Translations under genes and position numbers: made by a program
NCBI GenBank assembly: GCA_964426305.1
Contig: CAYRPO010000016.1
Coordinates: 1 to 18,038, forward strand
Direction of reading: 5' to 3'
Source: CAYRPO01 sp964426305
GTDB lineage: Bacteria > Patescibacteriota > Saccharimonadia > Saccharimonadales > CAIOMD01
Length of the DNA stretch: 18,038 nt
Shown here: positions 5,015 to 13,483 of the stretch, piece after piece
Layout: the number at the start of each line of letters is the position of its first letter
How positions within the stretch are numbered: position 1 is the stretch's first letter
The notes under the pieces: model-generated
Told to the model about the DNA's origin: nothing
Database searches by the model: none
Seen by the model: only the letters and a program-made list of their open reading frames with translations

Positions 5015-6337
5015 CTATTGTTGACTGAATACATCTGGGCCAAGATGTTTTTCGAGTCGTTGGCGGACGCTGCCGCGATGTCTTCCTAGTAGCGCACTCA
5101 GCTCACCGATGTCCTTGCCTTCGGAAAATGCTACCACTAGTTTTTTATCATCATGCTCAGACCACGGTTTGTATGCGTTCGGATATTCTTGACGCATTGC
5201 TGCTAGCTTGTCGGCCCAAGAGCGTCCAGTCTTCACTGGTGCCGGGGCATCTTCGGGTTGTTGTGCCTCGGCTTCGTGCCATTTTTTGATTGTCGCTGCC
5301 ATTTCGGATTGCGCTATTTCGCTGCGCGACTGCAATTCGCCGTCGATCTCTTTTGCGAGCGGACTTACTCGAAGCGCCATGCCATTGAGCCCGTCCAGGC
5401 TCAGGCTTTGCAAGCTCTTGACGCGCGAAAGTGCCACATATCCCATACCTTCGACAAAAGCATTGCTCAGATCAATTCGCGCCGCATCGAGTGTCATCCC
5501 CTGGCTTTTATGTACGGTGATTGCCCAGGCTAGGCGCAGTGGGAGCTGGCTGATACTGGCTCGTACTTTGTCTCCATCTGTCAGCTGCCACGTGTCAGGC
5601 TTCATAGTTAATCGCCGACCATTGTTGAGCCGAATAATCGGATATGTAGTAAGAGGGTCGAATGCCTCAACTATGCCCAGTGAGCCGTTGACATATTTTC
5701 GTTCCTGACTGTTTTTGATGCACATTACATGCGCACCAACTTTTAGCTCTAGAACGTCTGCCGCCAGGCATGATTTCTTAAAACTCTCCACATACTCTTT
5801 GCGGCCGCTTGTCACCATGTCAAAATAGACGCTTTTGCCCTGTATCTGAGCAATCGCTTCTGAGTTAATACTGTCAACGTCTTGATTTGTTGTCATCAGC
5901 CTGGTTGTTGTCTCCCAGGGGTCAGCTACGCTCTGTGACCGTGCACGTAATGCGGCAAGTTGTCGCCCTGTCAAAAANNNNNNNNNNNNNNNNNNNNNNN
6001 NNNNNNNNNNNNNNNNNNNNNNNNNNNNNNNNNNNNNNNNNNNNNNNNNNNNNNNNNNNNNNNNNNNNNNNNNNNNNATTCTTCCCTTTGCAAGCCGATC
6101 CATAAAGCGGCGTGGTAGCTCATCATGGATACCGATCCCAGACCAAGCATGTATAGTCGTGCCATTCAGATGTGTCGCAGCAAGGCCAGTTGTGGCAGTA
6201 ACTGCAACGAGCTTGCCTTTGTTGCGCGCGCGTCGAATAAACTGATTTAAGACATATGTTTTTCCAGTACCGGCAGCACCAGTTAACAATACCGAATGTC
6301 CAGCTTCCATGATAGCCAACGCATCTTGCTGTGTCAT
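5015..6337 (-). CDS. PIF1-like DNA helicase with C-terminal HTH-like extension (interrupted by N gap)
   Basis: This is a superfamily 1 helicase of the PIF1/RecD group, which unwinds DNA 5' to 3' using ATP. The N-terminal part shows Walker A GAAGTGKT (20-27), TATTGLAA (motif Ia) and TIHAWSGIG. After the assembly gap come LMTTNQDVDSIN (motif IV region), the UvrD-C2-like segment with ITVHKSQGMTLD (motif V) and GYVALSRVKSLQSL (motif VI). Walker B, motif III and the EQHRQ-type motif, all expected between KGR and FLTGRQ, fall in the gap, so it hides far more than 100 bp. A tail after the helicase core, PWSEHDDKKLVVAF and ELSALLGRHRGSVRQRL, looks Myb/HTH-like and may bind DNA. The start is 6 bp after the upstream gene; GAGG lies 11 nt before ATG. 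Confidence 0.85.
   Translation of the reverse strand: MTQQDALAIMEAGHSVLLTGAAGTGKTYVLNQFIRRARNKGKLVAVTATTGLAATHLNGTTIHAWSGIGIHDELPRRFMDRLAKGRXXXXXXXXXXXXXXXXXXXXXXXXXXXXXXXXXXFLTGRQLAALRARSQSVADPWETTTRLMTTNQDVDSINSEAIAQIQGKSVYFDMVTSGRKEYVESFKKSCLAADVLELKVGAHVMCIKNSQERKYVNGSLGIVEAFDPLTTYPIIRLNNGRRLTMKPDTWQLTDGDKVRASISQLPLRLAWAITVHKSQGMTLDAARIDLSNAFVEGMGYVALSRVKSLQSLSLDGLNGMALRVSPLAKEIDGELQSRSEIAQSEMAATIKKWHEAEAQQPEDAPAPVKTGRSWADKLAAMRQEYPNAYKPWSEHDDKKLVVAFSEGKDIGELSALLGRHRGSVRQRLEKHLGPDVFSQQ
5978..6077. other. Assembly gap of exactly 100 N
   Basis: The round length marks a scaffold placeholder, not a measured distance. It lies inside the helicase gene. Helicase homology on both sides implies that about 100 or more codons are missing. 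Confidence 0.95.
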
Positions 6338-6343
6338 GGGGGA

Positions 6344-7105
6344 TTATTCCTCTGGGGCCACTTCTTGTTGTTTGGGGAGTAGTTGGCGCGTGACGGCCTT
6401 GTGCCGGGATGGAGCCGCGTGTGTTTCGCCATGCCACTCTATGATAATGCGGTTGATTGTACTGATGATTTGTGCCCGTGTTGGTGGAGTGTTGTTTTCA
6501 TAATAATGGTTAATCTCAAAAACACCTTCAGTGACGTTGAGGCAGTGCATCTCATCTGCAAGTATATGCATACGATCAACGGCATTTAACGAGGCAACCG
6601 GCGACACCATAATGACGCGCTTGGTATGGATGGCCTTTAAAAAATTATATGCTGCTTCGAAAGCCATGCCATTCAAAGTGCCATCAGCAACAACGATAAC
6701 AACACGCTCTCGAAAATAATCGGATGAAATCAGGCCGCCTTGACCCAACGCAACGTGCATCTGCCTCATGACGTCAAGTTTTTCCTGCTCTACAAAGCCG
6801 TGGTATTCACTCAAAAAATCTTCTAGCTGGCCCGTTGACAAAGCGCTGTTGTACGTAAGCCCACCAAGCTCATTGATCACACCAACGACTGTTGAGTCCC
6901 CGGGGAGCGTCAGATCACGTGTCATCAGCATAGCAATGAGTGAGTGTAATGTTCTGGCAATACTAGCGCCAACCTGCACGCCTCCTTCACTTAACGCGAG
7001 GACGATTGTGTTTTCGTAGCGGTATTTTTTGAGCCTGCGAGCCAAGATGTAGCCAGCTTCTTCTCGTGACGGAAAGTAGTTGGTGCTCGTTTTCCCTTGT
7101 TGCAT
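6344..7105 (-). CDS. Phosphoribosyltransferase-like protein with degenerate PRPP loop
   Basis: This 253-residue protein resembles predicted phosphoribosyltransferases of the COG1926 type. The N-terminal YFPSREEAGYILARRL and IVLALSEGGVQVG match the family's F-x-R-x-EAG-x-x-LA and ALPRGGVPV blocks. The PRPP loop is expected as V-DDG-x-ATG-AT but reads VVIVVADGTLNGMA (135-148): the first acidic residue and the TGAT turn are altered. The ALPRGG Arg is also lost. The fold is probably kept, while transferase activity with PRPP is doubtful; a binding or regulatory role is possible. The C-terminal about 25 residues are basic and likely flexible. The gene starts 34 bp after typA and ends 6 bp before the helicase, so it belongs to a probable three-gene operon. 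There is no Shine-Dalgarno; a TACAAT ends 6 nt before the ATG. Confidence 0.75.
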   Translation of the reverse strand: MQQGKTSTNYFPSREEAGYILARRLKKYRYENTIVLALSEGGVQVGASIARTLHSLIAMLMTRDLTLPGDSTVVGVINELGGLTYNSALSTGQLEDFLSEYHGFVEQEKLDVMRQMHVALGQGGLISSDYFRERVVIVVADGTLNGMAFEAAYNFLKAIHTKRVIMVSPVASLNAVDRMHILADEMHCLNVTEGVFEINHYYENNTPPTRAQIISTINRIIIEWHGETHAAPSRHKAVTRQLLPKQQEVAPEE

Positions 7106-7139
7106 ATGCTTATTGTACTGTATGTGTCGTCAAAGATTT

Positions 7140-8957
7140 TTACTTTTTAGCTCGTTTACGAAGATTTGGATCAAGTTGCTTTTTGCGCAGTCTCAAGTTT
7201 TTTGGCGTTACCTCAAGGAGCTCGTCATCCTCGATAAAGTCGAGACATTGCTCGAGACTCATGATGATAGGTGGCGTGAGCTGAACTGCACCGTCGCTGC
7301 TTTTGCTGCGCATATTTGTAAGGTGTTTTTCCTTAACAATATTGATCTCCATGTCATCAGATCGACTATTTAAGCCAACAATTTGTCCAGCATACACCTT
7401 GGTACCGGGTCCTATAAAGCATGTGCCACGTTGTTCGGCAGTTTGCAGCGCGTATGCTGTGGCAGCTCCGGTATCGAAGGCAATGAGTACACCATTCCGT
7501 ACCTGTGGCAGAGGAGCTCCCATCGGCCGATACCCAGCCATAAGGCTATGCATGATGATTGTACCGCGCGTTGTAGTGAGTAAGGTATTTTTTGCACCAA
7601 GCAGCGCGCGCGTTGGGATTTGATACACCAGCCGCGTTACGCCGCGACCAGTGAGATCTTGGCCTACTAGCTCTGCCCGTCGCATGCCCAGCTCTTGCTG
7701 CACCGGCCCAACGTGTTCATCAGGCACTTCGATAGTCACTTCTTCGATTGGCTCATGCAGCACGTCATCGATTTGTTTCGTAACCACCTGTGGTCGGCCA
7801 ACTTCAAACTCGAATCCCTCGCGTCGCATTGCTTCGATTAAGACGCTCAAGTGAAGTTCCCCTCGTCCTGAAATCAAAAAGCCAATACCGTCATCCTCTA
7901 TACGTAACCCAATATTTGTCTCTAGTTCCCGTTGTAGTCGATCACCGATTTGTCGCGACGTCGTGAAGTCCCCCTCGAGACCCTTAAAAGGTGACGCATT
8001 CGGATGGAGACTAATCTTGAGTGTCGGCTCTTCTAATGTGATTGTTGGTAGAGCAATTGGATTCTCGGCATCTGCGATAGTATCACCAATGTGTGCGACG
8101 CCAATGCCAGTGATCGAAACAATATCGCCACACGTTGAGCTATCGATCTCGATTTTTGACAAACCTTGACTGACGAACAGTTTTTCGGCTTTTGCTTTTA
8201 CGTGCGTTCCGTCTTTCTTTATAAGTACGACAGGCTGACCAGGTTTCAATTTGCCGTTTGCGATACGACCTATGGCATATTTACCCAAAAAACTATCCCA
8301 TGACAAAGCCGTCACTAGCATCTGTAAGGGTGCTTCACTGTCACCACTTGGAGCTGGCACCTCAGCAATGATTGCGTCAAGTAGCGGCGTCATGTCTGCA
8401 TCTTCGGTGATTTCCTCGGGCCGCATGTCCCAGGCCTTGCCTTCGCGACCAATGGCATAAAATGTCGGGTAATGCAGCTGGCTGTCGTCGGTCGCAAGCT
8501 CTAAAAAGAGGTTGGCGATTTCATCTTCTACTTCGAAAATACGCGAGTCTCGTTTATCGATCTTGTTGATCACGACCAACGGACGCAACCCAGTTTCAAG
8601 AGCCTTCTTGAGCACAAATTTTGTTTGAGGCATCGGCCCCTCTTGCGCATCAACAATTAACAAACAGCCATCTGCCATGTTCAGTGTTCGTTCTACTTCT
8701 CCGCTAAAGTCAGCATGCCCCGGCGTATCGATGATGTTAATACGATACTCAAGATAGCTGATGGCGGTTTGCTTTGCGCGTATAGTAATGCCTCTCTCAC
8801 GTTCTTGATCGCCGCTGTCTAGTATGAGCTTTTCGCCCATTTCGGCCTGGTTAGACCGAAATGTGTTGCTTTGCTTCAAAAGCGCATCAACAATTGTTGT
8901 TTTTCCATGGTCAACGTGGGCAATAATAGCAATGTTTCGTATCTGTTGGGTTGTCAT
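7140..8957 (-). CDS. typA: Ribosome-associated GTPase TypA/BipA
   Basis: This 605-residue translational GTPase has the usual length for TypA. It binds the 70S ribosome like EF-G and helps 50S assembly and stress or cold adaptation. Motifs: G1 AHVDHGKTT (13-21), G2 RGITI (55-59), G3 DTPGH (77-81), G4 NKID (131-134) and G5 within TALSWDSF. The later domains show the TypA-specific GRGELHLSVLIE and the C-terminal run GTKVYAGQIVG and NIVKEKHLTN. The tail is basic, ending KKQLDPNLRKRAKK. ATG is supported by AAAGGA 10 nt upstream and an extended -10 (TGTTACAAT) at 9012-9020. It heads a minus-strand run with the phosphoribosyltransferase-like gene and the helicase, and is divergent from the glucan cluster. 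Confidence 0.97.
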   Translation of the reverse strand: MTTQQIRNIAIIAHVDHGKTTIVDALLKQSNTFRSNQAEMGEKLILDSGDQERERGITIRAKQTAISYLEYRINIIDTPGHADFSGEVERTLNMADGCLLIVDAQEGPMPQTKFVLKKALETGLRPLVVINKIDKRDSRIFEVEDEIANLFLELATDDSQLHYPTFYAIGREGKAWDMRPEEITEDADMTPLLDAIIAEVPAPSGDSEAPLQMLVTALSWDSFLGKYAIGRIANGKLKPGQPVVLIKKDGTHVKAKAEKLFVSQGLSKIEIDSSTCGDIVSITGIGVAHIGDTIADAENPIALPTITLEEPTLKISLHPNASPFKGLEGDFTTSRQIGDRLQRELETNIGLRIEDDGIGFLISGRGELHLSVLIEAMRREGFEFEVGRPQVVTKQIDDVLHEPIEEVTIEVPDEHVGPVQQELGMRRAELVGQDLTGRGVTRLVYQIPTRALLGAKNTLLTTTRGTIIMHSLMAGYRPMGAPLPQVRNGVLIAFDTGAATAYALQTAEQRGTCFIGPGTKVYAGQIVGLNSRSDDMEINIVKEKHLTNMRSKSSDGAVQLTPPIIMSLEQCLDFIEDDELLEVTPKNLRLRKKQLDPNLRKRAKK

Positions 8958-9011
8958 GTTATAGGGGTCCTTTACGTCCGGGAGATTATTGTGATCTAAA
9001 TCATTGTGCCT

Positions 9012-9020
9012 ATTGTAACA
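9012..9020 (-). promoter_or_regulatory. Extended -10 promoter of typA
   Basis: On the minus strand the sequence reads TGT-TACAAT, an extended -10, about 55 nt before the typA ATG. The -35 (ATGAAA, 9035-9040, 17-nt spacing) is weak, as is common with extended -10 promoters. Confidence 0.5.
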
Positions 9021-9052
9021 TGTTTCGTTGGTATTTTCATCTGTAAAAAAGG

Positions 9053-9081
9053 TTGTGCTTGTTATTTTTCACAACTATACT
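9053..9081 (+). promoter_or_regulatory. Promoter of the glucan cluster with overlapping inverted repeat
   Basis: -35 TTGTGC (9053-9058) and -10 TATACT (9076-9081) with a 17-nt spacer. GTTGTG (9052-9057) and CACAAC (9070-9075) are perfect inverted half-sites that cover the -35 and touch the -10, a good place for a repressor. The leader is about 34 nt and has no strong Shine-Dalgarno. Confidence 0.6.
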
Positions 9082-9121
9082 AGGTTTTAGTATCAGTTAA
9101 TCAAAGAGAAATATCCATTTA

Positions 9122-10333
9122 ATGAGGGTCTTGATGTTGGGCTGGGAACTGCCACCGCATAACAGCGGCGGTTTGGGTGTCGCGTGCTTACAGATGTGCA
9201 AAGCACTCACCACCAAGGGTGTCGATATAGAATTCGTCGTACCGTACACAGCCGACCATAACATCGATTTTATGAAGGTTACACCCGCTATTCCGCAGCA
9301 CGTTGTTGATGTGCAACGAGGCGGCATGGCATATGATAGCTACACATACCGCTATGCGAATGGCGATACCGAAGCTGTTGGTCTATTTGCACAGACCGAA
9401 CGGTACATCAAAGCCATCGAGCATATTGCGATCTTGGGTGAGTTTGACGTCATACACGCTCACGACTGGCTTACGTTTCGAGCAGCGTTGCGAGCCAAAG
9501 AACTTTCTGGCAAACCACTTGTCGTTCATGTGCACGCCACCGAGTTCGATCGGTCCGGCGGTAAACCTGGCAACAGTCTCGTGCATGAAGTTGAAGAGAT
9601 CGGCCTGCTCCTGGCAGATCGTGTATTCGCCGTCAGTCAACTCACAAAAGATGTGATTGTTCGCGAATATGGCATTCCAGCAGACAAGATCGAAGTCGTA
9701 CACAATAGCCTGGACATCAATGCATATGAAACCCTCGATAACGACAATGCATATACCTACCTGGCAAAGATGAAAGAACAAGGTTACCGTATAGTAACAA
9801 ATATTGGTCGCCTTACTGTCCAAAAAGGACTGTACAATCTCATGCTCGCGGCCAACGAAGTTCTCAAGCGAGCGCCAAAGACAATTTTTCTGTTTGTCGG
9901 TTCAGGCGAGCAACGTTTTGAGCTCGAACAGCTAGCCGCAGAGCTTGGTATCTCTAAGTCGGTCCTGTTCACGGGCTTTCAGCGTGGCAAAAAATGGCGA
10001 GATGCCTACGCAATTTCAGACCTCTTTGTGATGCCATCAATTTCAGAGCCATTTGGCCTAACGCCGCTTGAGGCAATAGGCTATGGCACACCGGTACTTG
10101 TCAGCAAACAGTCGGGCGTCGCCGAAATACTACAGCATTGCATTAAGGTAGACTACTGGGATGTTAACGAGATGGCTAACATGATCACGACGGTCGTTCA
10201 GAATGATGCGCTACGTGACGAGCTTCACAGACAAAGCTTTAGCGAGTACGTACGCTTGAGCTGGGATGCAGCCGCTCACAAAATGGTGGGAGCCTACGAA
10301 CAGCATGCCAGATTGGTAGGAACGAGGCCATGA
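9122..10333 (+). CDS. GT4 family glycosyltransferase, glycogen/glucan synthase type
   Basis: This 403-residue GT-B fold enzyme probably adds glucose from an NDP-glucose donor to an alpha-glucan. N-terminal domain: MRVLMLGWELPPHNSGGLG, the glycine-rich acceptor-side loop of glycogen-synthase-like enzymes, and HAHDW (112-116). C-terminal domain: NIGRLTVQKG (227-236), then EPFGLTPLE (309-317), the E-x7-E donor-binding motif, and GTPVLVSKQSGVAEIL. Length is normal for the family. I keep ATG 9122 because the usual N-terminus is M-x-V/I-L-M-LGWE; ATG 9134 has a better ribosome site (AGGG) but would delete the first strand. Its stop overlaps the start of the GH57 gene by 4 bp. A maltose-phosphate synthase or other glucan transferase is possible, and the donor nucleotide cannot be read. 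Confidence 0.85.
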   Translation: MRVLMLGWELPPHNSGGLGVACLQMCKALTTKGVDIEFVVPYTADHNIDFMKVTPAIPQHVVDVQRGGMAYDSYTYRYANGDTEAVGLFAQTERYIKAIEHIAILGEFDVIHAHDWLTFRAALRAKELSGKPLVVHVHATEFDRSGGKPGNSLVHEVEEIGLLLADRVFAVSQLTKDVIVREYGIPADKIEVVHNSLDINAYETLDNDNAYTYLAKMKEQGYRIVTNIGRLTVQKGLYNLMLAANEVLKRAPKTIFLFVGSGEQRFELEQLAAELGISKSVLFTGFQRGKKWRDAYAISDLFVMPSISEPFGLTPLEAIGYGTPVLVSKQSGVAEILQHCIKVDYWDVNEMANMITTVVQNDALRDELHRQSFSEYVRLSWDAAAHKMVGAYEQHARLVGTRP

Positions 10334-11550
10334 AACAAAAAGCGATCTGTCTACACTTACATGTACATCAGCCGTATCGAGTGAAACATTATACTATTTT
10401 TGATGCAGGCAGCGATCATCATTACTTCAATGATGAGGCTCCCAGTCAACTTACAAACAACCGTTTCATCCTCGACAAAATTGCGCAAAAGTCATACATT
10501 CCTACGAACCGGGTTCTCCAGGAGTTACTGGATGCACATCCGCAATTTAAGCTGAGTCTATCGATTACGGGTACTCTGCTTGATCAGCTTGAGACCTGGA
10601 CTCCTGAGGTACTCAAAAGCTTCCAGGACCTTGTAAAGACGGGGCGTGTTGAGCTTTTGGCGGAGACGTATCATCATAGCCTTGCGTTTTTCTACTCAAG
10701 GCATGAATTTGAGGAACAGGTAAAGTTGCATCGCAGTAAAATCGAAGCGTTGTTCGGTGTCACGCCCGTAGTATTTCGCAACACCGAATTGAGCTACAAC
10801 AATGATATCGCATATTGGGCTGAACAAGCAGGCTTTAAGGGTGTTATTGCCGAAGGCTGTGATGCGGTGCTTGGCTGGCGCAGTCCAAACTTTGTATACC
10901 GGCCAGCGTACACAAAAAACATCCGCTTGCTCATGAAAAACTACAAGCTCAGCGACGATATAGCCTTCCGTTTTAGTAACAAAGCATGGGGCGAATGGCC
11001 GCTCACTGTCGATAAATACGCTGACTGGCTCGGTGCCACTGGGGACAATGCCGATGTATTTAACCTGTTTATGGACTACGAGACATTCGGCGAACACCAG
11101 TGGGCAGACACAGGAATCTTTGATTTTTTGCGCCATCTGCCAGAGGTTTGGCTTGAGCGAGCAGAAAACCATACTTTCATGACCCTTAGCGAGGCAATCA
11201 ACACTTTTGAGGTCGCAGATACAATTGACACCCCGCAAACGACCACCTGGGCGGATACCGAGCGAGACCTGAGTGCATGGCTGGGTAATAGTATGCAACG
11301 AAATGCCTTACAAGCGATATACGAGCTCGAAGACTCAATCGTTAAATCATGCGATGCAAGCCTTATCGAGGACTGGAGATTACTACAAACAAGCGACCAC
11401 TATTACTATATGTGCACAAAGGGGTTCGGCGACGGTGATGTACACGCCTACTTCAGTCCCTATGACAGTCCCTACGACGCGTTCGCGAACTTTATGAATG
11501 CATACCACGACCTTAAGTTTCGATTAGCAGAAAAAGGATTGCCTGCCTAG
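10330..11550 (+). CDS. Glycoside hydrolase family 57 (alpha-glucan-active)
   Basis: This 406-residue GH57 enzyme acts on alpha-glucans with a retaining mechanism. All five family regions are visible: HVHQPYR (11-17), AETYHHS (111-117), FRNTELSY (149-156) with Glu153 as probable nucleophile, DYETFGEHQW (249-258) with Asp249 as probable acid/base, and TWADTERDLSAWLGN near 306-320. No signal peptide is present, so it works in the cytoplasm. GH57 members include alpha-amylases, branching enzymes, amylopullulanases and 4-alpha-glucanotransferases. The size and the neighbours fit an alpha-amylase or glucan-remodelling role, but the exact specificity is not fixed by these motifs. The ATG lies inside the end of the glycosyltransferase gene (ATGA-type overlap) and the stop overlaps the next start, so translation is probably coupled. 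Confidence 0.9.
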   Translation: MKQKAICLHLHVHQPYRVKHYTIFDAGSDHHYFNDEAPSQLTNNRFILDKIAQKSYIPTNRVLQELLDAHPQFKLSLSITGTLLDQLETWTPEVLKSFQDLVKTGRVELLAETYHHSLAFFYSRHEFEEQVKLHRSKIEALFGVTPVVFRNTELSYNNDIAYWAEQAGFKGVIAEGCDAVLGWRSPNFVYRPAYTKNIRLLMKNYKLSDDIAFRFSNKAWGEWPLTVDKYADWLGATGDNADVFNLFMDYETFGEHQWADTGIFDFLRHLPEVWLERAENHTFMTLSEAINTFEVADTIDTPQTTTWADTERDLSAWLGNSMQRNALQAIYELEDSIVKSCDASLIEDWRLLQTSDHYYYMCTKGFGDGDVHAYFSPYDSPYDAFANFMNAYHDLKFRLAEKGLPA

Positions 11551-13481
11551 TGGCGCGACCAGTCGTTTTAAGCAATAGTCAGTTGATGGTGGGACTCAAC
11601 GCCCACGGTCTTGTGCATGACTTTTACTACCCATACGTTGGGCTTGAGAACCTGACGACCGCTCGTAGCGTACACCACAAGATTGGGGTATGGGTAGACG
11701 GCGCTTTTTCTTGGGTCGATGATGGTTCATGGCGTATTAGTGTTGATTTTGAAGCAGACGCGCTTGTTAGCGCTATCAGTATGCGCTCTGATCATCTTGG
11801 GATTGAGCTGGTATTCCGAGATTTTATTGATATTGAGTTTAACGTCTTTATACGTCGAGCACGCGTAATTAATCTTCGACCCCATAAGGCAGATGTCCGC
11901 GTATTTATGCATCAGGTTTTCCAGATTAGCAACAGTGGCCGTGCCGACACGGCCATGTACGTCCCCGATGACAACTACATACTGGACTACAAGGGTCGCA
12001 ATGCCCTTCTCATAGCTGGATTAGCACCCCGCGGTACGTCGTTTGATCAATATGCAGTAGGCAACTATGGCATCGAGGATAAAGCAGGAACGTATCTTGA
12101 CGCTGAAGATGGCGAATTGTCGGGTAATCCTATCGAGCACGGTGGCGTTGACAGTGTGATTCGCTTTCATTTTAGTATCAATGCCAACAGTGAAGAAGCG
12201 TTCGACTACTATATCATTGCAGCCGCATCGCAATATGAATGCGAACAGGCGCAGGATGAAATCCGACGCACCGGCATTGACCACCGCGAAGAACAAGTTC
12301 GTGATTTCTGGAAAAACTGGCTTCATGTTGGCCATAAAAAGCTACGAAAAGTCGACCACGCACATCAAGAGCTGACAAAAAAGTCGCTCATGATCATCAA
12401 AGCCCATACCGATCGTCGGGGCGCTACGTTGGCAAGCGGCGATTCGTCTATATTTAACTATGGCCGCGACTATTACTGTTATTTTTGGCCACGTGACGGC
12501 GCATATGCCATGTGGCCGTTAATCCGTCTCGGGTACAGTGAAGAGCCAAAGAAGTATTTTGAATTCTGCCGCGACACATTACATCGCGAAGGCTATATGA
12601 TGCACAAATACCAGCCAGACCGTGCGATTGGCAGTACATGGCACCCTCTTGTTCATGGCAATCGCAAAGAACTCGCGATTCAAGAAGACGAAACGGCAAG
12701 CGTTATCTGCATGCTTGGCGAATACTATGACACCTCGAAAGACTCAGATTTTACACAGAGCATGTATACTACGCTTGTGCAGCCAGCAGCAAACTTTATG
12801 GCTCGCTATATCGACCCTGAAACTAACCTGCCGCACGCGAGCTATGATCTATGGGAAGAACGTTTTCTCACGTCTACATATACTGCAGCTGTAACCGAGC
12901 ATGCCTTGCGTATTGCAGCGCGATTTGCCGAGTTATATGACTATCCCGACGATGCAGTGCTCTGGAATCGTGTTGCCGATGGCATTGGCGAAGCCTTTGA
13001 CCTCTTTTTCAATCCAGACACCAAAACGTATCGTAAAGGCTTTCTCCTGCAGGGCGATGGCTCTCTGGCATTCAACGAAACTATTGACGCCTCTAGCCTA
13101 TATGCTGTCTTCATGTTTGGCCCGCACCGAAAAAAACACGACAACATCCAGTCAATGCTGCGCGCAGTTTTGGCTCAACTACAGACCCCAAAACTTAGCA
13201 CGGGTATCATCCGCTACCCCAATGACTACTACATGAAACTTGATGGCTATGCCGGAAATCCTTGGTTTATATGTACCCTTTGGATAGCTCAGTACTACGT
13301 ACAAGACAAGCAGCCAGAGAAAGCTCGCGACATACTAGCATGGGTCGAGCAATACGGCATGATCAGTGGCGTTATGAGCGAGCAGATCAACCCCGAAAAA
13401 GGCACGCCTATTGGTGTTGCTCCGCTTGTGTGGAGCCACGCAGAATACATCAACACTGTCCTCGACGTCATCGAGGAGTAA
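11550..13481 (+). CDS. Glycoside hydrolase family 15, glucoamylase-like
   Basis: The protein has 643 residues. An N-terminal beta-sandwich (about 1-265) is followed by an (alpha/alpha)6 barrel, the layout of bacterial and archaeal glucoamylases. Family motifs: GRDYYCYFWPRDGAYAMWP (305-323), DLWEER (433-438) with Glu436 as probable acid, GNPWFICTLW (569-578) and SEQINPEKGTPIGVAPLVWSHAEY (610-633) with Glu611 as probable base. It would release glucose from glucan ends in the cytoplasm, as no signal peptide is present. GH15 also contains trehalases and dextranases, so the substrate is likely but not certain. The start is GTG 11550, sharing one base with the GH57 stop (TAGTG); an AAAAAGGA lies about 11 nt upstream. 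It ends 2 bp from a convergent ABC gene. Confidence 0.92.
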   Translation: MARPVVLSNSQLMVGLNAHGLVHDFYYPYVGLENLTTARSVHHKIGVWVDGAFSWVDDGSWRISVDFEADALVSAISMRSDHLGIELVFRDFIDIEFNVFIRRARVINLRPHKADVRVFMHQVFQISNSGRADTAMYVPDDNYILDYKGRNALLIAGLAPRGTSFDQYAVGNYGIEDKAGTYLDAEDGELSGNPIEHGGVDSVIRFHFSINANSEEAFDYYIIAAASQYECEQAQDEIRRTGIDHREEQVRDFWKNWLHVGHKKLRKVDHAHQELTKKSLMIIKAHTDRRGATLASGDSSIFNYGRDYYCYFWPRDGAYAMWPLIRLGYSEEPKKYFEFCRDTLHREGYMMHKYQPDRAIGSTWHPLVHGNRKELAIQEDETASVICMLGEYYDTSKDSDFTQSMYTTLVQPAANFMARYIDPETNLPHASYDLWEERFLTSTYTAAVTEHALRIAARFAELYDYPDDAVLWNRVADGIGEAFDLFFNPDTKTYRKGFLLQGDGSLAFNETIDASSLYAVFMFGPHRKKHDNIQSMLRAVLAQLQTPKLSTGIIRYPNDYYMKLDGYAGNPWFICTLWIAQYYVQDKQPEKARDILAWVEQYGMISGVMSEQINPEKGTPIGVAPLVWSHAEYINTVLDVIEE

Positions 13482-13483
13482 CC

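Noticed and set aside
7112..7133. TTGACG / TACAAT as a full promoter before the phosphoribosyltransferase-like gene
   Set aside because: The spacing is only about 10 nt, too short for a -35/-10 pair; only the -10 is kept, as a leaderless candidate.
9122..9136. Alternative start ATG 9134 for the glycosyltransferase
   Set aside because: It has a better ribosome site, but would remove the first beta strand (MRVLM) expected in this family. Kept only as an alternative.
13459..13476. Hairpin CCTCGA / TCGAGG at the GH15 3' end as terminator
   Set aside because: It lies in coding sequence and has no T run on either strand.
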